A stretch of 19,844 nucleotides of DNA from a candidate division WWE3 bacterium RIFCSPLOWO2_12_FULL_36_10 (GCA_001772985.1 MEVN01000020.1:21495-41338), one strand, 5' to 3'; positions 7,792-15,080 are shown, counted from the stretch's first letter. Numbers and translations: made by a program. Notes: generated from the sequence alone by a model not told the origin.

Positions 7792-8658
7792 TTATCTCCT
7801 TTTCATGACGAGAATTCCGGCAGCAACAAACACTGCAGCGATAAAAAACCATTTAGGCAAAATCCCAGCTTTTTTCAAGGCTTGGCTTTCTGAGGGAACA
7901 ATTTCCCTTGGCTTTGGCTGGAAAAATAAATTCTGAAGCATTGTTATGACATCAAAACTAACATCCGTTTGTGTAGTGTTAACCACAGCAACAGTATTAG
8001 TATCCCAAGTCTGTACAACACAAACTGGATTTGTAAAATACCAAGCGCCGACCTGCATTTCCGCGCAACCGTTGTTCCACGGAGAAGTTTTTGCTATTCC
8101 CAAATGTGTATGCGCCGGAATACCCCATCCTTGTTCTGAAAAGGTTGAAAATACCAGCACCCCGTTTGGATAAACGGTAGTACTCTCGCCTTCATAACCT
8201 AAAAGGTCGTGAGGATTAATGCATGTTCCGTCTGAAATAGCGTTTAGCAAAAGATCGGAATATCCTGCAAGATGCCACATCTCAATTCTTATATTATCTT
8301 GTTCCAAAACTAGTCCGTGCCCGCCTTGGCCAACAATATCATCAACTATGACAACACGGCCTCCGTTTGAGGGGCAGGATTCGATAGGGGAGTAGATAAG
8401 TTTTTCTTGCGAAATTATATCTAACCCCGGATCGTTGTAATGACTTGCTCCAGAAGAATCCGTCCAAGTGCTCCAATGAAAGCCCTTCCCGTCTTGACCG
8501 GGAGAGTTGCTTGTTACATGATCTAATAAAGGGGTACTCCCAGGATATGGTGAAAAAACGACATCTTCGCTTTGTGCTTCTGAAATAGAAATAAAGCCGG
8601 CACATCGAACTATAAGATATGCAAATAACACGCTTACTTTAAGCGTTTTATGCCACAT
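7792..8658 (-). CDS. Exported M23-like (LytM fold) protein with C-terminal membrane anchor
   Basis: First gene of the envelope operon. It has a signal peptide (about residues 8-28, ending SEAQS) and a C-terminal transmembrane helix (about 269-285) followed by MKRR, so the middle domain is held on the outer face of the membrane. Several elements recall M23 zinc endopeptidases: NDPGLDI with D80 (HxGxD-like), WHLAGY with H129 (the YAHL position), a G-x-G/P-HDLLGYEG turn, and AHTHLGI with H183 and H185 (the HxH motif). The first zinc-ligand position expected four residues before D80 is D76 here, while H73 lies three residues earlier. Activity is therefore uncertain, and it may be a structural LytM-like domain. 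Cysteines 95, 146, 198 and 213 could form disulfides. GAAAGGAG precedes the ATG. Confidence 0.72.
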   Translation of the reverse strand: MWHKTLKVSVLFAYLIVRCAGFISISEAQSEDVVFSPYPGSTPLLDHVTSNSPGQDGKGFHWSTWTDSSGASHYNDPGLDIISQEKLIYSPIESCPSNGGRVVIVDDIVGQGGHGLVLEQDNIRIEMWHLAGYSDLLLNAISDGTCINPHDLLGYEGESTTVYPNGVLVFSTFSEQGWGIPAHTHLGIAKTSPWNNGCAEMQVGAWYFTNPVCVVQTWDTNTVAVVNTTQTDVSFDVITMLQNLFFQPKPREIVPSESQALKKAGILPKWFFIAAVFVAAGILVMKRR

Positions 8659-8862
8659 CCCAGTCTCCTTTCGTTTGATTTAATCAAAACTGATCAAATC
8701 AGCAATCAATCTATTGAGTTATCAAAGAGCCTAGCCCATATTCATACATTGAAACTACCCCACTATAGGGTAATATTCAGATTTGGGGCTAATTTTATTT
8801 AACATAGCAGTTCTCTCCGGGTAGTTGTGGCTATAGTAACATTTTAATATAGGATACGCAAA
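8659..8862. promoter_or_regulatory. Operon leader region with clustered ATCAAA half-sites
   Basis: This 204-base gap between bL25 and the envelope operon contains an inverted repeat TTTGATTTAATCAAA (8674-8688). More ATCAA-type copies follow at 8693-8698, 8706-8710 and 8721-8726. Further upstream TACCC (8756-8760) and GGGTA (8768-8772) form a short dyad. Such clustering just ahead of the first gene suggests an operator. I could not identify a convincing -35/-10 pair for the minus strand, so the transcription start is unknown and readthrough from bL25 is possible. Confidence 0.35.
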
Positions 8863-9588
8863 TCACTTCTTATCTGCGGATTTTTCTTGCTTTTCTTTAG
8901 GTTCTCTTTTTACACCTTCTTGACCTTTTTCTCCTTCCTCTCCTTCGCCTTCTTCCTCTTTAGCCTCGGCAGTAGCTTCTAAAGCTTCAACAGCAGCCTG
9001 TTCACTTATTACTTCTTCCTCTTCTTGAGCCATCTTAGGTTCCTCAATCTTTAGTATTGTGTCGTTCTCGTCAGCATTTATAACTTCTACTTTTTTTCTA
9101 TCGTATACAAGAAAGCTAATTTTTATATCCTCGCCTATTGAGGATAAATTAGAAACATCGATAACAAATTCAGAAGGCAAATCAGTTGGAAGTGCCTCAA
9201 CTTGTAAATCGTGAATAAGTACCAGCAGTAGTCCTTCACCACTTTTTAATATTAGGCTCTCTTCTTCTCCGATTATTTTTATAGGAACTTCAACTGTTAC
9301 TTTTTCTTTAAGATCCACTTTATGAAGGTTTGCGTGTAAAGGAAGTGATGTTACGGGATGTAATTGTACTTCGCCAATTAGAACCTGTTCTGTCTTGTCC
9401 CCAATTTTCAAGCCTATAAGCGCAGTTTCGCCAGCAGATCTATATACTTTCAAGAAGTTTACAACATCAATGGTTACAGGAACAGAATCAATTCCGTGTC
9501 CGTATATTACAGCTGGTAATTTATGCTGTCTTCTAAGTATTTTTGTTTTTTTTCCAAACTCTTTTCTTGAGTGTGCAATAAGTTCCAT
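8863..9588 (-). CDS. rplY: Ribosomal protein bL25, long Ctc form with charged tail
   Basis: Binds 5S rRNA in the large ribosomal subunit. The N-terminal bL25 domain (about residues 1-95) shows SRKEFGKKTKILRRQHKLPAVIYG, the classic beginning of the family. The Ctc/TL5 C-terminal domain follows (about 96-190), with HDLQVEALPTDLPSEFVIDVS matching the conserved VEALP...DVS segment. The last 50 residues are a low-complexity Glu/Lys-rich tail, common in long forms but unusually marked here. The start is fixed by similarity to the family. It lies 82 bases inside the preceding gene, in another frame, and only a weak AGAAAG site is seen before the ATG. Expression is probably coupled to the upstream zinc-ribbon gene and its promoter. 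Confidence 0.93.
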   Translation of the reverse strand: MELIAHSRKEFGKKTKILRRQHKLPAVIYGHGIDSVPVTIDVVNFLKVYRSAGETALIGLKIGDKTEQVLIGEVQLHPVTSLPLHANLHKVDLKEKVTVEVPIKIIGEEESLILKSGEGLLLVLIHDLQVEALPTDLPSEFVIDVSNLSSIGEDIKISFLVYDRKKVEVINADENDTILKIEEPKMAQEEEEVISEQAAVEALEATAEAKEEEGEGEEGEKGQEGVKREPKEKQEKSADKK

Positions 9589-9887
9589 AAATTCTTTCTT
9601 TTTAAAATCTGGTGTAAGTCCAAAAGCTCGTCATAAGAGACGTTTTTTGCTCCAACAAACTTTCTAAGTTCCCCTCCCATTAAATCAGATACAATCGGCA
9701 TAATCCCAACTCCGGCCATTGTAACTGTAATAACACTTTCTGCTTTGCAACTAAGACAAGTGACATGTGCTATAAGAGCGATGGGCATTTCACTTACCGG
9801 CACAACACTCGCCCCGCCCAGGCTCGTTCCGCATTTATAACAAAAAGTTTTGGTCAGCTGTTCCTGAATGTACTGTTTTTCTATCAT
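9507..9887 (-). CDS. Small zinc-ribbon protein upstream of bL25
   Basis: The 126-residue protein carries CYKCG (Cys16, Cys19) and CLSCK (Cys44, Cys47), a four-cysteine zinc-ribbon arrangement. An apolar Gly/Met-containing stretch (MAGVGIMPIVSDLMGG) and a helical, charged C-terminus follow. No precise function can be assigned; it may bind nucleic acid or the ribosome. I chose the ATG at 9887. A TTG at 9929 would extend the frame, but it lies upstream of the -10 element of the promoter at 9917-9945 and so would not be in the transcript. The last 27 codons overlap the bL25 reading frame, an unusually long overlap for bacteria. Confidence 0.75.
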   Translation of the reverse strand: MIEKQYIQEQLTKTFCYKCGTSLGGASVVPVSEMPIALIAHVTCLSCKAESVITVTMAGVGIMPIVSDLMGGELRKFVGAKNVSYDELLDLHQILKRKNLWNLLHTQEKSLEKKQKYLEDSINYQL

Positions 9888-9916
9888 AATATCGGCGCTC
9901 TTTTGGAACGTTCCCC

Positions 9917-9945
9917 ATTGTACTTTCAATACGTGCTTACGTCAA
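9917..9945 (-). promoter_or_regulatory. Sigma-70-type promoter for zinc-ribbon gene and bL25
   Basis: On the minus strand TTGACG (9945-9940), a 17-base spacer and TACAAT (9922-9917) match the housekeeping consensus well. The expected start is near 9910, giving a leader of about 23 bases before the ATG at 9887. The predicted start falls inside a perfect 10-bp palindrome GGAACGTTCC (9905-9914), which could be an operator. Only a weak AAAGAG precedes the ATG. Confidence 0.72.
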
Positions 9946-9965
9946 GACGGCATTATCTAGCTACA

Positions 9966-12900
9966 CTAGTTAATCTTAAGTTCAAAAGCATTGTCTGTGT
10001 TGAGTTTTCCGGTGTACTCAACTAGTGTGCCCGAGTATTTAACGGTTGGTTTCACACTTTGTATCTTCATGCCAAAGGGCGCACTGAATAGTAGTTTGTA
10101 GTTGTCATCCTGCGTTCCAGGCTGTTTTTGCCAATAAAGTGAATAGACTTTTCCGGTTGGTGTTACTGAAAGTGATTTAGGCAAATCGTATCCGATTACT
10201 ACCTTAACTGTTTCTCCCGGATTAAGCACAAAACTGGTTTCAAACGAGTTGTAGTTTTTAACTTTTGTAATAACTATATTTTTAAAGACGTCCTCTTTTG
10301 TACCATCAGCTTTAATAACACTTGCTTTTGTTAGTCTAGTTCCTGCTTGAGTTAATATCCTAACATAATCTTTATATGGTCCCCCTGGCCAAGCATTGTC
10401 TTTTCCTGTGTGTTTATACGTTAGGGTTACCTCTCCTCTTAATAAACCATCTCTTGTGTCGGAAGTAATTTTATATTCCATAGTATTTTTTACATAATAG
10501 TTAGCTTTAGTTCCCCCGAGATTTGAGTTTACAACGTAGAGATAGTCTTTATCTGTTTTTATTAAATTTCCGTTCCACCCTTTTTTCTCGAGCTCAGAGT
10601 TTAATGGGTTATTAAAGAAATATATAGATAAGTGTTTTTGATTTAGCATTTCCATAATTTCTGAAGCAAGGCTCGGCATTTTTTCTTTTGGAAGCGCGAA
10701 GAGTTTTTCAAGAAGCTTACCGCCCAAAATTGTTAAGAAAGACTTTTTTTGATCAGAGCCTGCTTCAAAGTTAAAATCACTGTGAAATTGAGTCCTTTCG
10801 TAAAGGTTATTACTGTTGATTTCTTCGTTGTAAGCAATTAAAAAAACCGGACCCGTAATTTTTATAAGACTTGTTGCAAAATGAAGATCAATTGCAATTA
10901 CACCATCTACTTTGTCACTGCCGAGCTTGTTAAATAAACTCACAATAGTTGAAGCGCTTTCGGGAAAATCCGGATTCCAGTTAGCATTTCTTATGTGTAA
11001 TTGTTCTTCTTTAAGAAAATCCTGAATTTGTTTTGGGGCAGGCGTGAATATCCCTTTTAGATCAATTTGCCCGTCCGGGTTATAAACGTCATCAATTGAA
11101 AGGTTTGCGATTTTTCCTTTATTTAGTTCCAAAATTCCGTATGATCCTATAAATCCCCCTGTTGCCCTTATTTCGTTTGAATTCTGAAAAAGTATCAAAT
11201 ATCTTTTTGTCTCATTTGAGCCCATTATTTCAGGAATCTGTGACGCCAGTAGTTCTCCTATATCAAGCCCGTCCGCAAAATCCAATAAAATGCCATTGTA
11301 GGCTATTATTTTATTAGAAATGGAACTTGGGAAAGTTGTTAAATCTACCTCGTTTAGATGTAGTTGAGCCAATTGAAGATTATTTTTCGCGTTTTCAAAA
11401 TCAGATTTTGTGTTCTCAAATTTTGATACATCTATTTTTAAATCTGTAGTTGGCTTTAAGATTTCGGAGAGAGTTGTAAATGGTGTTGAAGCCTTTGAGG
11501 TATAATAAATCGCCTTTGACAGGTATGCGCCTGATGTTAGGGCATTTACTCCTGAAGTATGTAGCTTTTCTTTGCCGGCCACAAAAAAGACCCAACCTAG
11601 TTTGTTAAACGATTTCTTTGCCTTAATGAATTCTTGAAAAGATTCATTTGCCAGATCCTTTGATTTTTTTGTATCCAGTTGGGCAAGAGCTTGCGGGTAT
11701 TTCTGCAAGTCACTCACCGCTTTATTTAAATGAACATATGTTTGAAATGCAGGTATCCCAATAAATATTAGAGACAAAGCAAGCAACGAAAATAAGAGTG
11801 CTATCAAATATGTAATTTTGTTATGATGAGGTGTAGTTATTTTTTGCGCTAAGGGCCTTTTTGGAATATTTAGTTTAGCTTTTTGAAAAAATCCTTTGAA
11901 TGAGAAGCGCGCCTTTGATTGTGTAAAATCATTTTTAGTTTCCGTGACTTGCTGAATTTCTTCCGCCCCAATGCTTGCTATACCTCCGCCAAGTTTTTTT
12001 AATGCTTTTTCTTCAGCTTTATTTTCAACAAGTTTATTTAACTTAAATGAATGACTATTTACTTCATATCCAAACCACGCCAAGGTTTTGGTCGCGCCTT
12101 CTTTTAACTCAACCTTTGCATCCCATTTTATTTCTCTAATAGATCCTCTTTCTGAAATTTTTGGTTCGGGCGGGAGTATATTTTGCCCTTTTGGCTTAAA
12201 GTCAATTTGTATTTCTCTATCAGCAAGACTTTTTATAAGATAAGTTGTTTCCAGAACTGCGTGAGGCTCTTTTTGAACAAACGAATATATTTTTCCTTCT
12301 GTTTTTTCGGCAAATAAAGCTTTTATTAAGCCAGAAACAGCGTCGGAAATATAAAGATAATATTCTTTTTCGGTTCCATCTCCGGTCACTGTTAAGTTTT
12401 TATTTTCCATTAATTCTTTAAGCAGTATTCCAAGGCTTCCGCTTGAGTTTAGATTCATTCTTGGGCCGTAGACTTCCGGAAGTCTGGCAATTCTCACATT
12501 GGTTTGATTTTTTTTGAAGTACTCCCAAACCAAAGCCTCGGCAAATCTTTTGGCTTCGGAAAGAGAATATTTTTTTTCTTCTTCTTGAGTTTGTCCAAAA
12601 TAATGCTCAAGATTTATTGGTGAAATTAAACCTTGATAAACATTAATAGATGATGTTAACAAAAATTTTGCTTGAGATTTGTTTGCCAGATCCAAAAGAT
12701 TTTTTGTTCCTAAAGCATTTGTTAAGAGGGAATCGAGATTTACATTATCTTGTGAATATAAGTATGATTCAACGCCCGCGAGATGAAAAATATAATCAAC
12801 ACTATCTATATTTTTTGGAAGTCCTTGATTAATATCAACATCAAAAAGAGCAAATTTGGGATTTTGCAGAAGGGAATTCACATAAACATCTTTTCCAACC

Positions 12901-13040
12901 CTAAAGTTATCAAGCACAATTACTCTCGCATCTTTAAGCAGCATTGTTTCAGCTAAGTGCGAGCCTATAAAACCAGCTCCGCCGGCTATTAGAACGGTTG
13001 GGGCTAGGGCAGATTTTTTTATTACACTTTCTGTGGGCAT
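9966..13040 (-). CDS. Epimerase/dehydratase-like domain fused to DUF4012
   Basis: The 1024-residue protein has an N-terminal extended SDR domain (about residues 13-330) with the NAD-binding GGAGFIG loop (20-26), an acidic D44 after the second strand, HLAGVE and a catalytic-type SS (130-131). A charged linker (about 340-405) and one transmembrane helix (about 409-431) follow. An outer DUF4012 domain then begins with a helical region, and its signature ATGGFIGSYG lies at about 626-635. SDR domains of this class modify nucleotide sugars, and DUF4012 proteins are often found with surface polysaccharide genes. The usual YxxxK is not clean: Y158 and K164 are six apart (YSLSEAK) and L160 sits at the expected Tyr position, so catalysis may be lost. 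No Shine-Dalgarno sequence is seen before the ATG, which lies about 57 bases from the promoter. Confidence 0.88.
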   Translation of the reverse strand: MPTESVIKKSALAPTVLIAGGAGFIGSHLAETMLLKDARVIVLDNFRVGKDVYVNSLLQNPKFALFDVDINQGLPKNIDSVDYIFHLAGVESYLYSQDNVNLDSLLTNALGTKNLLDLANKSQAKFLLTSSINVYQGLISPINLEHYFGQTQEEEKKYSLSEAKRFAEALVWEYFKKNQTNVRIARLPEVYGPRMNLNSSGSLGILLKELMENKNLTVTGDGTEKEYYLYISDAVSGLIKALFAEKTEGKIYSFVQKEPHAVLETTYLIKSLADREIQIDFKPKGQNILPPEPKISERGSIREIKWDAKVELKEGATKTLAWFGYEVNSHSFKLNKLVENKAEEKALKKLGGGIASIGAEEIQQVTETKNDFTQSKARFSFKGFFQKAKLNIPKRPLAQKITTPHHNKITYLIALLFSLLALSLIFIGIPAFQTYVHLNKAVSDLQKYPQALAQLDTKKSKDLANESFQEFIKAKKSFNKLGWVFFVAGKEKLHTSGVNALTSGAYLSKAIYYTSKASTPFTTLSEILKPTTDLKIDVSKFENTKSDFENAKNNLQLAQLHLNEVDLTTFPSSISNKIIAYNGILLDFADGLDIGELLASQIPEIMGSNETKRYLILFQNSNEIRATGGFIGSYGILELNKGKIANLSIDDVYNPDGQIDLKGIFTPAPKQIQDFLKEEQLHIRNANWNPDFPESASTIVSLFNKLGSDKVDGVIAIDLHFATSLIKITGPVFLIAYNEEINSNNLYERTQFHSDFNFEAGSDQKKSFLTILGGKLLEKLFALPKEKMPSLASEIMEMLNQKHLSIYFFNNPLNSELEKKGWNGNLIKTDKDYLYVVNSNLGGTKANYYVKNTMEYKITSDTRDGLLRGEVTLTYKHTGKDNAWPGGPYKDYVRILTQAGTRLTKASVIKADGTKEDVFKNIVITKVKNYNSFETSFVLNPGETVKVVIGYDLPKSLSVTPTGKVYSLYWQKQPGTQDDNYKLLFSAPFGMKIQSVKPTVKYSGTLVEYTGKLNTDNAFELKIN

Positions 13041-13103
13041 AGTGTTTCAATACACACAAACACCCAATTTTGCTTTGGGCAGTCGAGTTCGTATTGTTAC
13101 CTT

Positions 13104-13132
13104 AGTATATTTGGACTAGCGGTGTTTTTCAA
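13104..13132 (-). promoter_or_regulatory. Promoter for the epimerase-DUF4012 gene
   Basis: On the minus strand TTGAAA (13132-13127), a 17-base spacer and TATACT (13109-13104) form a good housekeeping promoter. The predicted leader is about 57 bases and contains a small hairpin CCCAA...TTGGG (pairing within 13064-13080). Its -35 box shares bases with the -35 region of the divergent promoter on the plus strand. Confidence 0.68.
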
Positions 13133-13153
13133 GGCTTTCCAATCCTGTATAAT
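13125..13153 (+). promoter_or_regulatory. Promoter for a leaderless Wzz-like gene
   Basis: A perfect TATAAT lies at 13148-13153, with a weak T-rich -35 region around 13125-13130. The GTG start codon at 13160 follows after exactly six bases, where transcription should begin. No Shine-Dalgarno sequence exists before the GTG, so a leaderless mRNA is predicted. It overlaps the divergent promoter of the DUF4012 gene. Confidence 0.6.
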
Positions 13154-13159
13154 GTACGC

Positions 13160-13777
13160 GTGGAATTAAAAGACCTATATATATTATTAAAAGCGAAGCT
13201 CCATCTGGTACTTATTTCTGGTATTATATTTGGTTTATTTGGGATTGGAGTCTACTATTTTTTTCCTCAAAGCTTTATTGCGTCAGGATCTTTTTTTGTT
13301 ACAAGAATGGTTGAAGATAGTTCCGGTAATTATTTTGCTTACGAAGGTTACTATGCCCAACAAACAGCCTTTTCACATTCAGATACAGTTTTGGGTTTGT
13401 TTAACAGCGTGAATGTAAGAAAGAATGCTCTTGAAGGTTTAGGAATTATTGTTAACGAAACGTCATTAAGAAAATTTAATCGCTCAATAAGAGTTAAAAA
13501 AGAAGCTCCGCAAATTATAACGTTAAACGTAAAAGGTAAAAGTATTTCTGAAGCAGGTTCAGGTTGGGTTGCATTTTCTAAAGCTGTTCTTAACGCCCAT
13601 GAGATTCTTAATCAAAAAGGTGATCCAAAATTGTCCCTTTCCATGGTTGAAAATCTTCCGGTTGTTCATAAAACATATAGAAGCTTGTATATTAATTTAG
13701 TCGCAGGAATTTTATTTGGTGTTTTTATTTTAATTACATATTTAGTTTTTGAAGAATATATTAAAAAGGAGTTATGA
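13160..13777 (+). CDS. Wzz-like chain-length determinant family membrane protein
   Basis: The 205-residue protein has two membrane helices near the ends (about residues 15-35 and 176-197) enclosing one outer domain. This is the topology of Wzz/polysaccharide co-polymerases, which set the length of surface polysaccharide chains. The start ELKDLYILLKAKLHLVLISGIIFGLFG and the following YYFFPQSFIASGSFFVTR match the usual N-terminal Wzz pattern (helix, then FxPxxYxAxxxLxV-like strand). No kinase domain or Walker motif is present. It is short for the family, and the outer domain is reduced to about 140 residues. The start is GTG and probably leaderless. The RNase H gene begins in its stop codon (ATGA overlap). 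Function is inferred from topology and short motifs. Confidence 0.7.
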   Translation: MELKDLYILLKAKLHLVLISGIIFGLFGIGVYYFFPQSFIASGSFFVTRMVEDSSGNYFAYEGYYAQQTAFSHSDTVLGLFNSVNVRKNALEGLGIIVNETSLRKFNRSIRVKKEAPQIITLNVKGKSISEAGSGWVAFSKAVLNAHEILNQKGDPKLSLSMVENLPVVHKTYRSLYINLVAGILFGVFILITYLVFEEYIKKEL

Positions 13778-14175
13778 AGGGTATTTTACACACAGATGGC
13801 GGTTCAAGAGGGAATCCAGGTCCCGGGGCCGCAGGAATAGTTTTAACTAACCAGAATGGCGAGGTGATTAAAGAAAAGGGGGAGTTTTTGGGGGTTTGTA
13901 CAAATAATGAAGCTGAATACAAAGCTATTAGTTTCGGATTGGCTTTGGCTTTGGAATCTGGAATTGATGATTTAGATTGTTACCTTGATAGCGAACTTGT
14001 TGTTAAGCAGTTAAAAGGTTTATATAAGGTAAAAAATTCCGGTTTAAGTTTGTATTCTGCAAAAATAAAACAGCTTGAAACAAAATTTAAAAAAGTTACG
14101 TACATCCATATAAAAAGAGAATTAAATAAGCAAGCTGATAAAATTGTGAATGAGATCTTAGATCGTAGGTTTTAG
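13774..14175 (+). CDS. Ribonuclease HI family protein
   Basis: Degrades the RNA strand of RNA-DNA hybrids in the cytoplasm. The 133-residue protein has the complete fold and active site: D8 in HTDGGSRGNPGPG, E46 in NNEAEYKA, D72 in YLDSELVVKQL, and H112 with D122 in HIKRELNKQADKIVNE. The H-to-D spacing of ten equals that of E. coli RNase HI. It resembles the short YpdQ-like branch, which lacks the basic protrusion. AAAAGGAG precedes the ATG and the start overlaps the upstream stop as ATGA, so it is translationally coupled to the Wzz-like gene. A housekeeping nuclease inside a surface-polysaccharide-type operon is a loose fit and may only be gene packing. Confidence 0.93.
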   Translation: MKGILHTDGGSRGNPGPGAAGIVLTNQNGEVIKEKGEFLGVCTNNEAEYKAISFGLALALESGIDDLDCYLDSELVVKQLKGLYKVKNSGLSLYSAKIKQLETKFKKVTYIHIKRELNKQADKIVNEILDRRF

Positions 14176-14177
14176 AT

Positions 14178-15029
14178 ATGAAATTATCTTGCAGAGAAGC
14201 AATTTATAACACATTAAGTTATTCCGCAGTTTTTAACTACCCGTTAAGTTTTCACCAACTTTGCACTTATTTAATTTGTAGCGAGAAAATTAAAACATCC
14301 GAACTGAAGGTTGAGTTAAGTAAATTAGTAAAACAAAAAATAGTTAGGTTTGGAAGCAGCAGGTACTACTTGTCTTTTATAAAATCAGCAAATTGGTATG
14401 AAAGATCAATGAACACAAAAAAATTATTAGCCGAAAATAATTACGTTTTTAATATTTTAGGACTTGTTCCGTGGGTTAAGCTGATTGGTGTAACGGGCAC
14501 CGCAGCAGCTTATAACGTATCAAAATCCGATGATATTGATGTGTTTATTGTTACCCAAGTCGGGAGGGTTTGGGTTACCAGATTTTTCGTGGTTTTACTG
14601 TTAAAGGTACTGGGAAAATACAGAACCGATAAAGCTCCTGAGGGAAAAATTTGCCCGAATATTTTTATTGATGATTCCGGATTAGAGTGGAATGAAAAAG
14701 CGCAAAATTTATATGTAGCCCATGAAATTTTAAAAATGATTCCGGTAATTAATAAAAACGATACTTACTTTAAATTTATTAGGAGCAACAAGTGGGTGTT
14801 TAAATATTTAAACAGAGCTTTTATACATGGGGTTGATTCCGAATTGAAAAAGAGAGGGGAGTCACTGGTAGATTTACTAGAAAGTATCCTAATGAAATAT
14901 CAAATCTGGTATATGCGCAAAAGAAAAACAAATGAAGTTACATCAAAAAGTTTCATACATTTTAACAGGGTTGATAATACTAACAGGATTTTAGATAAGT
15001 ATGTGGAGATAAAAAATAATTATAGATAA
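14178..15029 (+). CDS. Putative nucleotidyltransferase with N-terminal winged-helix-like region
   Basis: The 283-residue protein begins with a region resembling a winged helix (about residues 5-65: HQLCTYLI...LVKQKIVRFGSSRYYLS). A polymerase-beta-type nucleotidyltransferase core follows: VTGTAAAYNVSKSDDIDVFIV, with D119 and D121 as the metal-binding pair (DxD) and the preceding Gly/Thr in place of the GS motif. A possible third carboxylate is D165 or D166 in NIFIDDSGLEW. The basic, helical C-terminus (about 200-283) is of unknown role. The substrate cannot be told from sequence. It starts two bases after the RNase H stop, with a poor ribosome-binding site, so it likely depends on coupling. 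The gene ends facing groEL. Confidence 0.7.
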   Translation: MKLSCREAIYNTLSYSAVFNYPLSFHQLCTYLICSEKIKTSELKVELSKLVKQKIVRFGSSRYYLSFIKSANWYERSMNTKKLLAENNYVFNILGLVPWVKLIGVTGTAAAYNVSKSDDIDVFIVTQVGRVWVTRFFVVLLLKVLGKYRTDKAPEGKICPNIFIDDSGLEWNEKAQNLYVAHEILKMIPVINKNDTYFKFIRSNKWVFKYLNRAFIHGVDSELKKRGESLVDLLESILMKYQIWYMRKRKTNEVTSKSFIHFNRVDNTNRILDKYVEIKNNYR

Positions 15030-15030
15030 A

Positions 15031-15080
15031 CTACATCACCCAATGATGCTACTACATCACCCAATGATGCTACTACATCA
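15031..15080. repeat. 21-base tandem repeat abutting the groEL stop codon
   Basis: Two identical 21-base units (15031-15051 and 15052-15072) are followed by the first 8 bases of a third (15073-15080), which is the groEL end itself. Each unit contains CATCA-N5-TGATG, so each could form a small hairpin. On the minus strand the units are in frame with groEL, and each begins and ends with TAG, giving TAG-TAG directly at the groEL end. A T-rich stretch (minus strand, 15030-15009) follows, so the hairpins may serve as a weak terminator between the convergent genes. Confidence 0.9.

Noticed and set aside
1321..8658. A complete type IV secretion or conjugation system
   Set aside because: No VirB4 or VirD4 ATPase, relaxase or pilin is encoded, and topology alone is not enough for VirB names.
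9888..9929. TTG start extending the zinc-ribbon protein
   Set aside because: The TTG lies upstream of the -10 box of a good promoter, so it would not be in the transcript.
15031..15080. A CRISPR array
   Set aside because: The units are contiguous with no spacers and only two and a half copies. No cas gene is present.
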